A DNA stretch of 64,000 nt from Cannabis sativa (GCF_029168945.1 NC_083602.1:65306600-65370599); one strand, 5' to 3'. Shown: positions 10,977 to 22,635, counted from the first letter of the stretch. The notes: generated by a model not told the origin, from the sequence alone. Made by a program: numbers and translations.

Positions 10977-11088
10977 CCTCCCTAATGGAGGAACGTTCAT
11001 TAGCAATTTCGCACCGTTTAACCTCGCATGATAAGTAGTTTGTAAGTGTTTTGTATGGTATAGATCACCCTAATGGTGGCGACCATAC
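10977..11088 (+). other. Two leader hairpins sharing a CTAAT loop
   Basis: Hairpin 1: stem CCTCC/GGAGG (10977-10981, 10987-10991) closing the loop CTAAT. Hairpin 2: stem CACC/GGTG (11066-11069, 11075-11078) closing the same loop CTAAT, with an outer stem GTATGGT/ACCATAC (11053-11059, 11082-11088). Both inner hairpins are present in copies A and B on the minus strand. They lie 290-400 bases before the gag frame, as expected for packaging or translation signals, but no function is proven. Confidence 0.5.
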
Positions 11089-11139
11089 TTGACTTGCAAG
11101 TTATGAAACAATGGTGGAAGCTCATAAGATAGAATTGCC

Positions 11140-11274
11140 TTGACTCTCGCCTAAACGGGACAACGCTGAATTCCAATCTTGATCGAATAAAAGGTTGCTA
11201 GAATGTTTATCATTTTAGATGAGCTGACAACTCTATTCAATGAATGATGCTTTGACTCTCGCCTAAACGGGACA
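11140..11274 (+). repeat. Duplicated 23-base motif in the copia leader
   Basis: The 23 bases beginning TTGACTCTCGCCTAAACGGG occur at 11140-11162 and again at 11252-11274. Both copies recur in element A (30281-30303, 30394-30416, minus strand) and B (39490-39512, 39603-39625). The motif is GC-richer than its surroundings. It may be a protein or RNA binding site of the element. Confidence 0.6.
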
Positions 11275-11377
11275 CTGTATCAGTTTGTTGAAATACCTTG
11301 GAAAATAAATTATGTTAGATTTAGTATTTCTATAACATATGTCATTACTTGTTATTTTCTGAATTGTTTATGAATTT

Positions 11378-12607
11378 ATGAGCCAAAACCTTACTTCTGT
11401 TTTATTGATGTGTTGTAGTGTCATTATGAATAACCCACCCCCCGATCCTCTCTTAGTTACTATCTTAGCAAAAGAACTCTATAGTGTGAAAATGCATCCT
11501 GGTAGTTGCATTAACTCGCACCTGTTGATGATGAATCTGAAGTTCCAAAAGGCAAATCTACTGGGAATTGATTTATCAAAAGAACAATGGGTCCAACTTA
11601 TCCTCAATAGTCTTCCTCCGGAGTATAATGAATTTGTTATCTCTTACATGATCAACAATTCTAACTCCTCCGACATGGACAAGCTCGAAGCAGAATTACG
11701 AGCCCATGAACGGAACTTGATTGCAATGGGTCCCCCTGGGTTTGCAATCAATAATCGAAGGAAAAGGACTAGGTATGAAGGATCTAGCAAAACTGCTTCT
11801 TCAAGTACAATTATCAGACATAATCTTCTATGTTCGAATTGTAATGGAAAGGGTCATCATGAAGAACGATGTCCCAGGCTTCTAAACAATTCAAACGAAG
11901 GTAATGCTTTTGTCTTTGAATCATGTGTTTTAGAGAACGACAAATCCATCTGGATTGTTGATTCTGGGTCTACTAACCATGTATGTTCTTCACTGCAGTT
12001 GCTTGAAACTTGGGAAAATCTACTTCCAGGAGAGTTACAGCTTAAAGTTGGCAATGGCGAATTAGTATCGGTCAAAGCTAGAGGAAAAGCCCGCATCAAG
12101 TTTCGAAAAAGATTTTTAATTTTAGAAAATGTTTTATTTATTCCAAACTTTAGTAGAAACTTGATTAGTGTCTCATGTTTGCAAACACAATCTTATATAT
12201 TGAATTTTTCGAGTACAAATTGTTCAATTTCTCGTAATGGATTTCAAATATGTGTTGCTATAATGGAACAAGGGCTTTATGTTTTAAGACCGAGTACTCA
12301 AATCTCACTAAATAGTGAACTTTTCAGTGTAGCTAGACCTAGAAACCTAAAAAGAAAAGAGATTGATAATGATGATCAAACTTATCTATGGCATTTACGT
12401 TTAGGTTATATAGGCTTTGATAGACTCAATAGGCTCACCAAAGACGGTCCATTGAAAAATGTCGTCCTAGGTGAACTGCCAGTTTGCGAGTCCTGCCTAG
12501 AAGGAAAAATGACTAAACGTTCTTTCTCTGCAAAGGGAGAGCGTGCCAAAATCCCTCTAGGGTTAGTGCATTCCGATGTCTGCGGACCTTTGAATGTCAA
12601 AGCCTGA
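11378..12607 (+). CDS. Copia C gag (shortened), protease and integrase N-part, ending at a stop
   Basis: A 409-codon frame. Residues about 40-140 resemble the C-terminal half of copia gag. A zinc knuckle CX2CX4HX4C (CSNCNGKGHHEERC) follows, then the aspartic protease motif VDSGST and the integrase zinc-binding region ending in CESC. The N-terminal half of gag normally found in this family is absent, and the bases before the ATG are AT-rich leader. The second histidine of the integrase HHCC finger is tyrosine (GY where GH is usual). The frame stops at TGA 12605-12607 and then continues open in the same phase, so a CGA to TGA change is the simplest cause. The first integrase aspartate (HSDVCG) lies before the stop. 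Confidence 0.85.
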   Translation: MSQNLTSVLLMCCSVIMNNPPPDPLLVTILAKELYSVKMHPGSCINSHLLMMNLKFQKANLLGIDLSKEQWVQLILNSLPPEYNEFVISYMINNSNSSDMDKLEAELRAHERNLIAMGPPGFAINNRRKRTRYEGSSKTASSSTIIRHNLLCSNCNGKGHHEERCPRLLNNSNEGNAFVFESCVLENDKSIWIVDSGSTNHVCSSLQLLETWENLLPGELQLKVGNGELVSVKARGKARIKFRKRFLILENVLFIPNFSRNLISVSCLQTQSYILNFSSTNCSISRNGFQICVAIMEQGLYVLRPSTQISLNSELFSVARPRNLKRKEIDNDDQTYLWHLRLGYIGFDRLNRLTKDGPLKNVVLGELPVCESCLEGKMTKRSFSAKGERAKIPLGLVHSDVCGPLNVKA

Positions 12608-12670
12608 GGTGGTTATGAGTATTTTGTCACTTTCATTGACGATTTCTCTAGATATAGTTTTCTTTACCTA

Positions 12671-15058
12671 ATGCAAAAGAAATCTGAAACGTTTGAAAAG
12701 TTTCAAGAATTTCATGCTTTGGCCCAAAACCAATTAGGTAAATCATTAAAGATCTTGCGAACTGATAGGGGTGGAGAATATATGGATATGCAGTTCAAAG
12801 ATCATTTAATTGAACTTGGAATTGAATCCCAATACACTGCCCCAGCTACTCCACAACAAAATGGAGTTGCAGAAAGAAGAAATCACACTCTTTTGGAAAT
12901 GGTTAGGTCTATGCTGAGTTATTCAACTCTGTCTACGTCCTTCTGGGGATATGCTATACATATGGCAAATGACATTTTAAATGTTGTTCCATCTAAAGCA
13001 GTCCCTAAGACACCCGTCGAACTTTGGAATGGTCGAACACCTAGTTTACGCCATTACAGAATTTGGGGGTGCCCTGCTCATGTCTTAAGAAAGAAAGAAG
13101 GCAAACTTGAATCACGTACCGAAGTATGCATGTTTGTTGGAAATTCTAAAGAGACTAGGGGTGGACTATTTTATAGTCACAAGGATAATAAAGTGTTTGT
13201 TTCTACAAATGCTACTTTCCTTGAAGAGAACTATATTAAAGACTACAAACCGAAAAGTAAAGTTGTTCTAGAGGAATTGCTATCAGATATAAGTCCTTCC
13301 AATGTTCCGTCCTCTTCCACTCGTGAAGAAGACGATCCCACTCTCTCAGTTGAACAAACTGAGAAATCTACTACTAAAGTTTCTGTTCAGAAGACAACCG
13401 TACCTCGTCGTAGTGGGAGGGTTTCAACAAAACCTGCTCGTTATGGCTTGGATGGTGAAATCAATATGGTCGTAGGTGACGGTATTGATGACGATCCATT
13501 AACCTATAAACAGGCAATGGCTAGTCCGCAACGGAAACGATGGTCACCGAATGGATTCGAAATGGATTCCATGAAAAAGAACAAAGTCTGGGTATATGTA
13601 GACGCACCTGACGACTATCACCCGATAGGATGCAAGTGGGTTTACAAGAAGAAAAGAGGAGCTGGAGGCGAAGTCGAAACTTTTAAAGCTAGACTTGTAG
13701 CCAAGGGTTATACCCAAAGAGAAGGCGTGGACTATGAGGAAACTTCTAGTCCTGTTGCCATGCTCAAATCCATCCAAATTCTTCTGTCCATAGCTGCTGC
13801 TTTCGATTATGAAATCTGGCAAATGGATGTCAAGACTGCCTTCCTTAATGGGGTACTTGAAGAAACCATCTATATGGAGCAACCAGAAGGTTATGTTCTT
13901 CCTGGGCAAGAAAAGAAAGTTTGCAAGTTAAACAAGTCTATCTATGGACTTAAGCAAGCTTCTCGCTCATGGAACAAAAGGTTTGATGAAATCATCAAGA
14001 CCTACGGCTTTCTTCAGAATGAAGATGAACCTTGTGTTTACCAACTCAAGGAAGACCAAATAGTAGTATTCCTGGTCCTTTATGTTGATGACATTTTGAT
14101 CATTGGAAACAATATCAAGAAAATGACTCACATTAAGGAATGGCTCAACACTCAATTCGAAATGAAAGATTTGGGTGAAGCAGCCTATGTTCTTGGTATT
14201 CAGATTATCAGAAACCGGAAGAACAGATCTCTTGCTCTCTCTCAAACTGCCTACATAGACAAAGTCTTAGAGAGATTCTTCATGAACAATGCCAATGGGG
14301 CAAACATGCCCTCTAGATTTGGTATTCGTCTATCTAAGGAACAGTCACCGACTGATCCTCAAGAGATAGAGGACATGGCAAATATTCCCTATGCCTCTGC
14401 AGTTGGAAGTCTAATGTATGCAATGTTGTGCACTAGACCTGACATCTGTTATGCTGTTGGAATTGTGAGCAGGTATCAGTCTAATCCAGGACAAGAACAT
14501 TGGAATGCAGTTAAGTATATACTGAAATACTTAAAGAGTACAAGGAATTTTGTGTTAGTCTACAAGGGTGGTGCTTTAAATCCCATAGGCTACACTGATT
14601 CAGATTTCCAGGCAAGTCTTGAAGACAGGAAATCAACATCTGGGATGGTGTTTACTCTTGGGGGTGGAGCGGTGGTTTGGAGAAGTGCTAAACAAACCTC
14701 GATATCGGACTCAACTATGGAAGCTGAATACATAGCAGCAGCCGAAGCTGCTAAAGAACTTGTCTGGCTAAGAAAGTTCTTCACCAGCATAGGAGTTGTT
14801 CCTGGAATGGAAAAGCCTCTGGTACTACTCTGTGATAACAATGGAGCAATAGCAAACAGCAAAGAACCTCGAAGCCACAAGAGAAGCAAACACATTGAAA
14901 GGAAGTATCACATTATCAGAGAATACGTGGCAAGAGGGGATGTACTAGTTGAGAAAGTCGACACAGAGGACAACCTGGCTGATCCATTTACCAAAGTCTT
15001 GGCCGTGACAGCCTTTGAAAAGCACCGTCAGAATTTAGGATTAATTGATATGTACTAA
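12671..15058 (+). CDS. Copia C pol: integrase core, reverse transcriptase, RNase H
   Basis: The open frame continues in the phase of the upstream gag-protease frame; coding content resumes directly after the TGA at 12605-12607, and 12671 is merely the next ATG. Visible in order: integrase aspartate in RTDRGGEY and glutamate in NGVAERRN; reverse transcriptase with the GCKWVYK block, MDVKTAFLNG and the catalytic YVDD (about 14078-14095); RNase H with YTDSDFQ, STMEAEY and the C-terminal DNLADPFTK block. No stop or frameshift interrupts these 795 codons. Known role: cDNA synthesis and integration of the element. A product would need readthrough of the upstream stop, or would start internally and lack the first integrase aspartate. 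Confidence 0.9.
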   Translation: MQKKSETFEKFQEFHALAQNQLGKSLKILRTDRGGEYMDMQFKDHLIELGIESQYTAPATPQQNGVAERRNHTLLEMVRSMLSYSTLSTSFWGYAIHMANDILNVVPSKAVPKTPVELWNGRTPSLRHYRIWGCPAHVLRKKEGKLESRTEVCMFVGNSKETRGGLFYSHKDNKVFVSTNATFLEENYIKDYKPKSKVVLEELLSDISPSNVPSSSTREEDDPTLSVEQTEKSTTKVSVQKTTVPRRSGRVSTKPARYGLDGEINMVVGDGIDDDPLTYKQAMASPQRKRWSPNGFEMDSMKKNKVWVYVDAPDDYHPIGCKWVYKKKRGAGGEVETFKARLVAKGYTQREGVDYEETSSPVAMLKSIQILLSIAAAFDYEIWQMDVKTAFLNGVLEETIYMEQPEGYVLPGQEKKVCKLNKSIYGLKQASRSWNKRFDEIIKTYGFLQNEDEPCVYQLKEDQIVVFLVLYVDDILIIGNNIKKMTHIKEWLNTQFEMKDLGEAAYVLGIQIIRNRKNRSLALSQTAYIDKVLERFFMNNANGANMPSRFGIRLSKEQSPTDPQEIEDMANIPYASAVGSLMYAMLCTRPDICYAVGIVSRYQSNPGQEHWNAVKYILKYLKSTRNFVLVYKGGALNPIGYTDSDFQASLEDRKSTSGMVFTLGGGAVVWRSAKQTSISDSTMEAEYIAAAEAAKELVWLRKFFTSIGVVPGMEKPLVLLCDNNGAIANSKEPRSHKRSKHIERKYHIIREYVARGDVLVEKVDTEDNLADPFTKVLAVTAFEKHRQNLGLIDMY

Positions 15059-15072
15059 TTAGTCTTATATAA

Positions 15073-15087
15073 GTGCAAGTGGGAGTT
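15073..15087 (+). other. Polypurine tract of copia C
   Basis: GTGCAAGTGGGAGTT lies directly before the 3' LTR. Its reverse complement is kept beside the matching LTR of copy A (27483 onward). It primes plus-strand synthesis. Confidence 0.7.
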
Positions 15088-16978
15088 TGTTAGGTTTTAT
15101 GCCCTAAATAAAACTCCATTTCAATGTAATCTATTTTATTCAACATCAATAAAGAAACAGAAGTATTTTTCATTCATTTGTGTATGTTTTGGCTCACTTT
15201 ATCAATTGCTTGTCTAATTGATTTATAAATTCATCTTAAACCCTTTTCACATACTTGATCATGTTTATTGTGCTGTCATCACATTGGAAAGTAAACATGA
15301 CTATGTGAATAAAGTTTCCTAGATTTATCAGACACAGGGTTTTACTGATATGATAATCTACAACAAGAGTTTACTTGTATTTGGAGAAATACTATGTTCT
15401 TTCCAGAACATTGGTTAAAGTAAAGCTCAGGTTGGATGCATGGAGTATGCATTGGAAGGGACCGATATTGAACTTTGACTTAGATTTAATTAAACTTACC
15501 GTAAAATCTATTCAAGTCAATATCGCCAAGTTGATCCTAGATCAAATGATCTTAATCCTGTTATGATTAGGCTCAATCTTGAAAGGCTATTCGTGTTCCT
15601 TTGAATTGTTAGTTAAGCCTACTTTTAGGTCAGGGTGATACATACTTTTTGGGAACACGGTAGTGCAATTGAGTGGGAGCGCTAGCATAAACATGGAATC
15701 TATAGCTTCTATCTGGCAAATAGTAAGCAAATGATGATTTCCTTCGAGCTTGACCAAACGAAAATAAATGGTGGAGATCTCATTTCACATAAGCTGAAAT
15801 ATCATTTATACGAGGTCAAGTGTTTTAAGGATAAAATACATAGTAGGGTGTTACGGTAATTTAATCCCTTTACTATGTAGATCATTCATATAGAAGATCA
15901 TTGATCACATTAGGATTATAACAATGGATAACTAATGATGTGTCTATATGGTGGAACATATAGAGCATTCTATATACTGAGAGTGCAATTCTAAGTTCTA
16001 TGCGTGGATTCAACGAAGAATTAATAAGTTAGTGAATTTTAGTGCTAAATTCTTGATCTACTTATTGGAAGCTCGGTTATATAGACCCATGGTCCCCCCA
16101 CTAGTTGAGATAATATTGCTTGTAAGACTCATGTAATTGGTTTTGATTAATCAATTATAATTCACGAATTAGACTATGTCTATTTGTGAAATTTTCACTA
16201 AGTAAGGGCGAAATTGTAAAGAAAGAGTTAACAGGGGCATATTTGTTAATTATGATACTTTGTATGGTTCAATTAATAAATATGATAAATGACAATATTA
16301 TTTAATAATTATTTATAGTTATTAAATAGTTAGAATTGGCATTTAAATGATTGAATTAGGAAATTGGCATTTTTGAGAAAATCAGATACAAAAGGTGGTA
16401 AAATTGCAAAATTGCAAAAATCAAGGCCCAGTCCACCTAGCCAGGGCCGGCCACCTATGTTATCTTTTTTAAATGATTTTTTCATTATTTTAATGCCATA
16501 TAATTCAAATCTAACCCTAGTGGAATGCTATAAATAGATAGTGAAGGCTTCAGGAAAATTACACTTTCTGAATCAGAAAAACCTGAGCCTCCACTCTCTT
16601 TTCTAGCCGCCACTCTCTCTCTCTATTCTTCCTCTATATTTCGAACCTCTCTTAGTGATTAGAGTAGTGCCCACACACATCAAGCAATACCTCAATCATA
16701 GTGAGGAAGATCGTGAAGAAAGATCATCAGCAAAGGAGATTCAACATCAAGGATTCAGAGAAGAAGATCCAGGTTCAGATCTTGATAATACTCTGCTACA
16801 GAAAGGAATCAAGGGTTAGAGATCTGAACGGAAGGAGTCATTATATTCCGCTGCACCCAATGTAAGGTTTCTTAAACTTTATATGTGTTTAATTAATCGT
16901 TTTAGAAAGTTCATATTTAGGATGTTAATAAACATACTTGTGAGTAGATCTAAGATCCTGGTAAAATAATTTCCAACA
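15088..16978 (+). repeat. 3' LTR of copia C
   Basis: 1,891 bases, same length as the 5' LTR. About 11 single-base differences were counted by eye (for example A/G near 6901 versus 15275). TATA box at 16529-16536. Followed by target duplication GTTAC. Confidence 0.93.
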
Positions 16979-16983
16979 GTTAC

Positions 16984-18999
16984 TGGGAGCAGAATCGAGG
17001 TATCCCCCTCTTGAAAAACTTGTCTTATGCCTAATCCATGCATCTCGCAAGTTAAGGCCTTACTTCCAGGCACATCTTATTAAGGTGTTAATAGATCAAC
17101 CCCTGAGACAAGTTTTATCAAAACCAGATGCTTTTGGAAGACTGATAAAATGGTCAATTGAACTGGGGTCGTTTGACATAACTTATCACCCACGAACATC
17201 CATCAAGGGCCAAGCCTTGGCAGATATCTTGATAGATGGAGTAACTCTAGAAGAAAATCTGCTTGTTCAGCGAGACGTGGATACATGGAAATTATACGTG
17301 GATGGTGCATCCAATGAGCATGGCTCGGGTGCAGGGGTGATATTAATTTCACCAGAAAACTTTAAGTCTCACTATGCCTTGAGATTTCAATTCGACGCAT
17401 CAAACAACGAGGCTGAGTATGAAGCCTTAATCGTTGGTTTGAGGATAGTTGAAGCGTTGAAAGTTAAAAATCTCATATGCCATAGTGACTCACAGTTGAT
17501 AGTAAATCAAGTTCTCGGGGAATACCAAGCTAAGGGCTTAAAAATGGCCAAATACCTAAAGAAAGTTCGGAAGAACTTGGAAAAGTTTGATTATTTCAAA
17601 ATCGAGCAAATACCAAGAGAACAAAACTCTAATGTCGATGCCTTAGCAAAATTGGCCTCGCAGAATGAATTTGATGAACTGAACTTAGTTCCGGTGGAGA
17701 TGCTAAACGAACCAAGTATATGTGAAAAGAAAGATGTCGAGATGATAGATAGCTCGCCCATGTGGATGACGCCTATATTCAACTATCTTCTCAGTGGACA
17801 ACTTCCTACTGACAAAAATGAGGCACAAAAACTCTTGTATTCAGTGCCTCGCTACATGATAGTAGAAGGCAAATTGTATAGAAGGGGCTATTCAATGCCT
17901 CTCCTACGCTGTGTTCTTCCCGCAGAAGCAAATGAGATCATCAAAGAAATCCATGAAAGCTTTTGTGGGGACCATGCAAGTTGGCAAAGCTTGTCAAAAA
18001 AAGATTATTAGACAAGGATATTACTGGCCAATCATAAACAAGGACACCCATGAATTTATCAAGAAGTGTGATAAGTATTGGAGATTTTTGCATATACCTC
18101 GCGTACCACCAACAGAACTGAGAATGATGACCTCGCCTTACCCATTTGCAATATGGAGAATTGATTTAATTGGGGCACTACCCACAGGGTGAGGAGGAGC
18201 AAAGTACGCAGTGGTGGCTCTCGATTTCTTCACAAAATGGACGGAGGCTAAACCTCTGGTTTCCATAACCTGCAAAAAAGTTCTCGACTTTGTTGTCAAT
18301 AACATAATTTGTAGGTTTGGAATACCCATTAAGATAGTATCAGATAATGGGACTCAGTTTGATGGTGAATTATTCATTGGGTTCTGCGAGAGGAACAAGA
18401 TAATCAAAAGCTTCTCGTCAGTATCCAGGCCTCAGGCAAATGGACAAGTGGAAGCTGTCAACAAGACCTTGAAGGATACTATCGAGAAGAAACTAGACGC
18501 TGCCAAAGGTAGATGGGTCGATGAACTACCTCAAGTACTTTGGGCTCATAGGACAACTGAGAAGATAGCAACGGGACATAGTCCATTCTCGCTAGCATTT
18601 GGCTTAGAGGCAATGTTGCCAGTAGAAGTAAATATCTCTACTCACAGACGAGAATTTTATAATCAAGAAGAAAACCAAGAACTTTTGAAATTGTCCTTGG
18701 ATCTACTTGATGAAAAACGTACTGAGTCGCAAATTACTAATTCAGCATACCAACACTGAGTAATAAGATACTTGAACAAAAGGGTGAAAAAGAGACTCTT
18801 CAACATTGGAGACTTGGTGCTAAGGTGAGTATTTGAAAATACGAGAGATGCATCTGCAGGAGTATTCAGCCTAAACTGGGAGGCTCCTTATGTGATTGAA
18901 GTGATAGTAGGAACCAGGGTTTACAAATTTGCTCGGTTGAATGGCTCGCTGATAAAGAACTACTGGAATGTGGAACATTTGCGACCATACTACCAGTAA
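16984..18999 (+). pseudogene. Decayed Tat-type gypsy pol: RNase H, second RNase H, integrase
   Basis: Continues the frame interrupted at 6713. Visible: end of RNase H (HPLRQVL-like block), then the second archaeal-type RNase H with VDGASNEHGSGAG, NNEAEYEAL and SDSQL (about 17280-17660), then integrase with SDNGTQFD and NGQVEAVNK, and the C-terminal HLRPYYQ end with stop at 18997-18999. Damage: one extra A in an A-run at about 17996-18002 shifts the frame; TGA stops lie at 18190-18192, 18757-18759 and 18826-18828. The domain order and second RNase H place it in the Tat lineage, related to the young element at 41397-53782 but clearly diverged. The insertion is old. Confidence 0.88.
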
Positions 19000-19839
19000 A
19001 CTAATGCTATAACTCATATTTCTAATGTAATATGTTGAACTTTAATTATTAATAAAGTTGAATCATTTTTTCAAGTAATTACAAAGCATCATCCTTTAAA
19101 ATTACTTGAGGGGCTTATGTGTATAATTAACCAGAATTTATCTAGAAATACATGATATATTACAAACCCATTACTTTAGCATTTTTTTAAATTTTTGATT
19201 AAAGAACATTTCTGACGAGAAAGGAAAAACAAAAGTTGAAAATAAGATATAACTCATAAACTACATGTGCAGTTGAATACTAACGGCTCACATTTTGTGG
19301 GAAAGTATTAAACGAGACACCAAGATGTTTTGAAAAAAATACTTAAACCTAATATATGAATAGAAGACATAACTATTCATGTAAGTAATCAAAAATATAC
19401 AAAGTGAAGAATCATTAAAAGTATATTCAAGTTTGCTTAAAATAGATTAAAACTATTTATGTGAAGCAGAATTGATAACTGCTCGCAAGTCAAAAGCATA
19501 GCATATAATAACTGCTTGCATACATAGTAGATTACTAACTACTTAAATAATATCAAAGGAAATTACGAGTAATGGAAAGGCCTAAAGTATTTTAAATCTG
19601 ATCAAAATATAATTGTTTAAGCTGTGAATGAAAACAGAAACAAACAGATATATGTTAAGGTCAAATATAAAAATACGAAGCATTCAATAAACATAAAATA
19701 AAAGCAAAGTTGGCCATCCAACCTTGTAAATTTGTCTTTACAAAAGTGCCACAAGGGGAAAACCATTGTCTCGGCCTTAAGGCCATTTGCCTAGATAAAA
19801 CAAAAATAAATAAAAACCAAACCTACATAGTAGAAGACT
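19000..19839. other. Non-coding spacer after the old gypsy pol
   Basis: AT-rich sequence between the pol end and the antisense-gene remains of the same element. It is the position where the young Tat element carries its hairpin array, but no comparable hairpins were seen here. Confidence 0.5.
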
Positions 19840-19989
19840 TGGACAGTTCTTCTTCCTCTGCTGCCTCGGCATCTTCTTCTTCCTTCTTAGTCTTCTCCTA
19901 GTAGACAAGGACCTCTTCCTCAAACTCTCCCAAGAAACTCGTATCCATCCCTGGATTTTCCATCCAGGGTTGGTAGATGGAACGTAGGC

Positions 19990-20790
19990 CAACAACGTTG
20001 CATCATTCAATAGTCTCAGCTTCTTTCCTCTCGAGCGTTACTTTGGCTGCATCAAGTTCTCCTTAGAGTTTCTGGCATGCATCGGCCTTGTCTTTTGCCT
20101 CCTTCTTAGTAGCTTCAAACTCGGCATTGTGGGTCTTCTTCACCTTCTCGATTTCTTTGAGTAGAGAATGTTTTCAAATTTAACATCATTCCATTGCTTG
20201 GTCACAACCTCGCGATGGCCTATCACGTTCTGAATCTCGCTCTCTATATACTTTCTTTTTTCCATGCCTCGCCGTTGGGCGACAAAAGAGATGAAAGATG
20301 TCTGAAAACCAACAAACAAAAATGCATGAGTAGTTTGAAGGATGTTAAAAAAAAATAAGAGTGAGCAGATAAGGGTAAAGGAATTTACTTAGAGGCTATG
20401 AGATACACTCCTTTTAAGCATCTCCTCTAGATCCCCATTATTGATTAAATCACATTCATGGGGGAGGAGAGCCTTGAAATGACGCCAGCAAGCTGCACCA
20501 AACTCTGCAGTGTACTCCAGGCCAGTTTTCCCAACCTCGACAAGCAGAGTTTCGAGGGCTTGGCTCAAGGAGGCGGAAGCTTGAGTCTTTTTGGGAATGT
20601 TCTCATCGGTACGTGCGGGGGCCGCAGGAGGGGTCAAATCCTGAGTCTCAATTTCAGGGACCTCAAGATTAGCAGTCTGGGAGGCTCGCTTCTTGTTAGT
20701 AGTATTCTTCTTAGGCCTTTTTGGGAACTCCACTTTGACATCTGCTGGAGCCTCGAGATTGTCAACCTCTTCTTTCCCTTTTTGTGAAAG
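19990..20790 (-). pseudogene. Old gypsy antisense gene, 3' exons (decayed)
   Basis: On the minus strand, about 20733-20389 is an open block ending SVSHSL just before a donor-like GTAAAT, the same place where the young element's third coding exon ends SHSLTV before GTAAGT. Downstream, after a TTTTCAG acceptor near 20305, a Lys/Glu-rich coiled-coil segment follows with one frameshift and one stop (about 20280-20000). It is the 3' half of the antisense gene of the bottom Tat element; the 5' half lies at 57485-58985, on the other side of copia B. Non-functional. Confidence 0.65.
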
Positions 20791-21011
20791 AGACCCTCGA
20801 GATTCATTTATGCGAGAGAAGATAAAGTGTTAGCATTTATTGAAAAACAAGTAAAAGGGAAAATTGGGGAATAATTTCTTGCCCAAGGAATTTACCATAG
20901 TCCTAAGAAGACGAAGAGGAAGGACTATAATATCCACTAAAATCCCTACATCTCGTGATCCTAAATATATCATAGGAACTAAGTGGTTCTAAATCCCAGC
21001 TCGCATCTAAG

Positions 21012-21040
21012 TGTTGGAAATTATTTTACCGAGATCTTAG
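21012..21040 (-). repeat. Copia B 3' LTR, first piece
   Basis: Twenty-nine bases starting TGTTGGAAATTATTTTACC and ending CTTAG, the target used by copy A. The LTR resumes with CTTAGATCTACTC at 35778. Confidence 0.85.
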
Positions 21041-22635
21041 TGTTGGAAATTTATTTTACCAGGATCTTAGATCTACTCACAAGTATGTTTATTAACATCC
21101 TAAATATGAACTTTCTAAAACGATAAATTAAACACATATAAAGTTTAAGAAACCTTACATTGGGTGCAGCGGAATATAATGACTCCTTCCGTTCAGATAT
21201 CTAGCCCTGATTCCTTTCTGTAGCAGAGCATTATCAATATCTGAACCTGGATCTCTTTCTCTGAATCCTTGATGCTGAATCTCCTTTGCTGATGATCTTT
21301 CTTCACGATCTTCCTCACTATGATTGAGGTATCACTTGCTGTGTGTGGGCACTACTCATACACTAAGGATTTCGAAATATTGAAGAAGAAGAGAGAGAGT
21401 GGTCAGCTTAAGATAGGGAGAGAGAAGGCTCAGTTTTTCTGATTCAGAAAGTCTGAAGAAAAGTGTAATTTTCCTGAAGCCTTCACTATCTATTTATAGC
21501 ATTCCACTAGGGTTAGATTTGAATTATATGGCATTAAAATAATGAAAAAATCAATTTAAAATGCTACAATAGGTGGCCGACCATGCCTTTAATGGATTGG
21601 GCCTTGGGCTTTGCAATTTTGCAATTTTAACACCTTTTGTATCTGATTTTCTCAAAAATGCCAATTTCCTAATTCAACCATTTAAATGCCAATTCTAACT
21701 ATTTAATAACTATAAATAATTATTAAATAATATTGTCATTTATCATATTTATTAATTGAACCATACAAAGTATCATAATTAACAAATATGCCCCTAAAAA
21801 TCTTTCTTTACAATTTCGCCCTTACTTAGTGAAAAATTCACAAATAGACATAGTCTAATTTGAGAATTATAATTGATTAATCAAAACCAATTACATGAGT
21901 CTTACAAGCAATATTATCTCAACTAGTGGGGGGACCATGGGTCTATATAACCGAGCTTCCAATAAGTAGATCAAGAATTTAGCACTAAAATTCACTAACT
22001 TATTAATTCTTCGTTGAATCTACGCATAGAACTTAGAATTGCACTCTCAGTATATAGAATGCTCTATATGTTCCACCATATAGACACATCATTAGTTATC
22101 CATTGTTATAATACTAATGTGATCAATGATCCTCTATATGAATGATCTACACTGTAAAGGGATTAAATTACCGTTACACCCTACAATGTATTTATTCTAG
22201 GCCGGAACATAAAAACCGCTAAACCGTAGGAACCGCCTAACCCATTAGAATCCGCCCGTATGGAAACCGCCCATTAAAAACCCGCAAAAATTGGATTGGG
22301 TTGAATTTTAACCCGCTGTTTAGCGGGCGGGTACGGGTTAGTCTAAAAACGGGCGGGTTCAACCCGACCCGTAATATATTATTATTATTATTTTTTTTAA
22401 ATTTAATTTATACTATTATATTTATTACCTACTGCCTAAATTGAAAAACAAACTAAAACAAAAACCTAAAACTAAATAACCCGTACCTCCCCCCTTCACA
22501 GCCGCCAACAGCATCGCCCCCCCCCCCACCCCCACCTTCTTCTCCGGTCGTCGTCGCCCCTTCCCCCCTTCTTCTCTGCTCGTCGAGCCACCGCCTAGCC
22601 TCAGGCCATCACAGCCGCCAGCCCCCTCGACTCAG

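Larger units (their letters stand above)
6714..16978 (+). mobile_element. Near-complete Ty1/copia retrotransposon C (BARE/Angela-like)
   Basis: A 10,265-base element with two 1,891-base LTRs (6714-8604, 15088-16978), each TG...CA, flanked by the 5-base duplication GTTAC (6709-6713, 16979-16983). It has a primer site at 8607, an AT-rich leader of about 2.7 kb, one gag-pol frame in the copia order (protease, integrase, reverse transcriptase, RNase H) and a purine tract before the 3' LTR. The LTR start with TTATGCCCTA and end CCAACA, the LTR length and the long leader resemble the BARE/Angela lineage; that placement is inference. By eye the LTRs differ at about 11 of 1,891 positions, so the insertion is recent. 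Gag lacks its N-terminal half and pol has one stop, so this copy is unlikely to be autonomous. Confidence 0.93.

Noticed and set aside
19710..20010. Small Ser-rich and Arg-rich frames on both strands
   Set aside because: They lie in the decaying tail of the old antisense gene and show only low-complexity composition.
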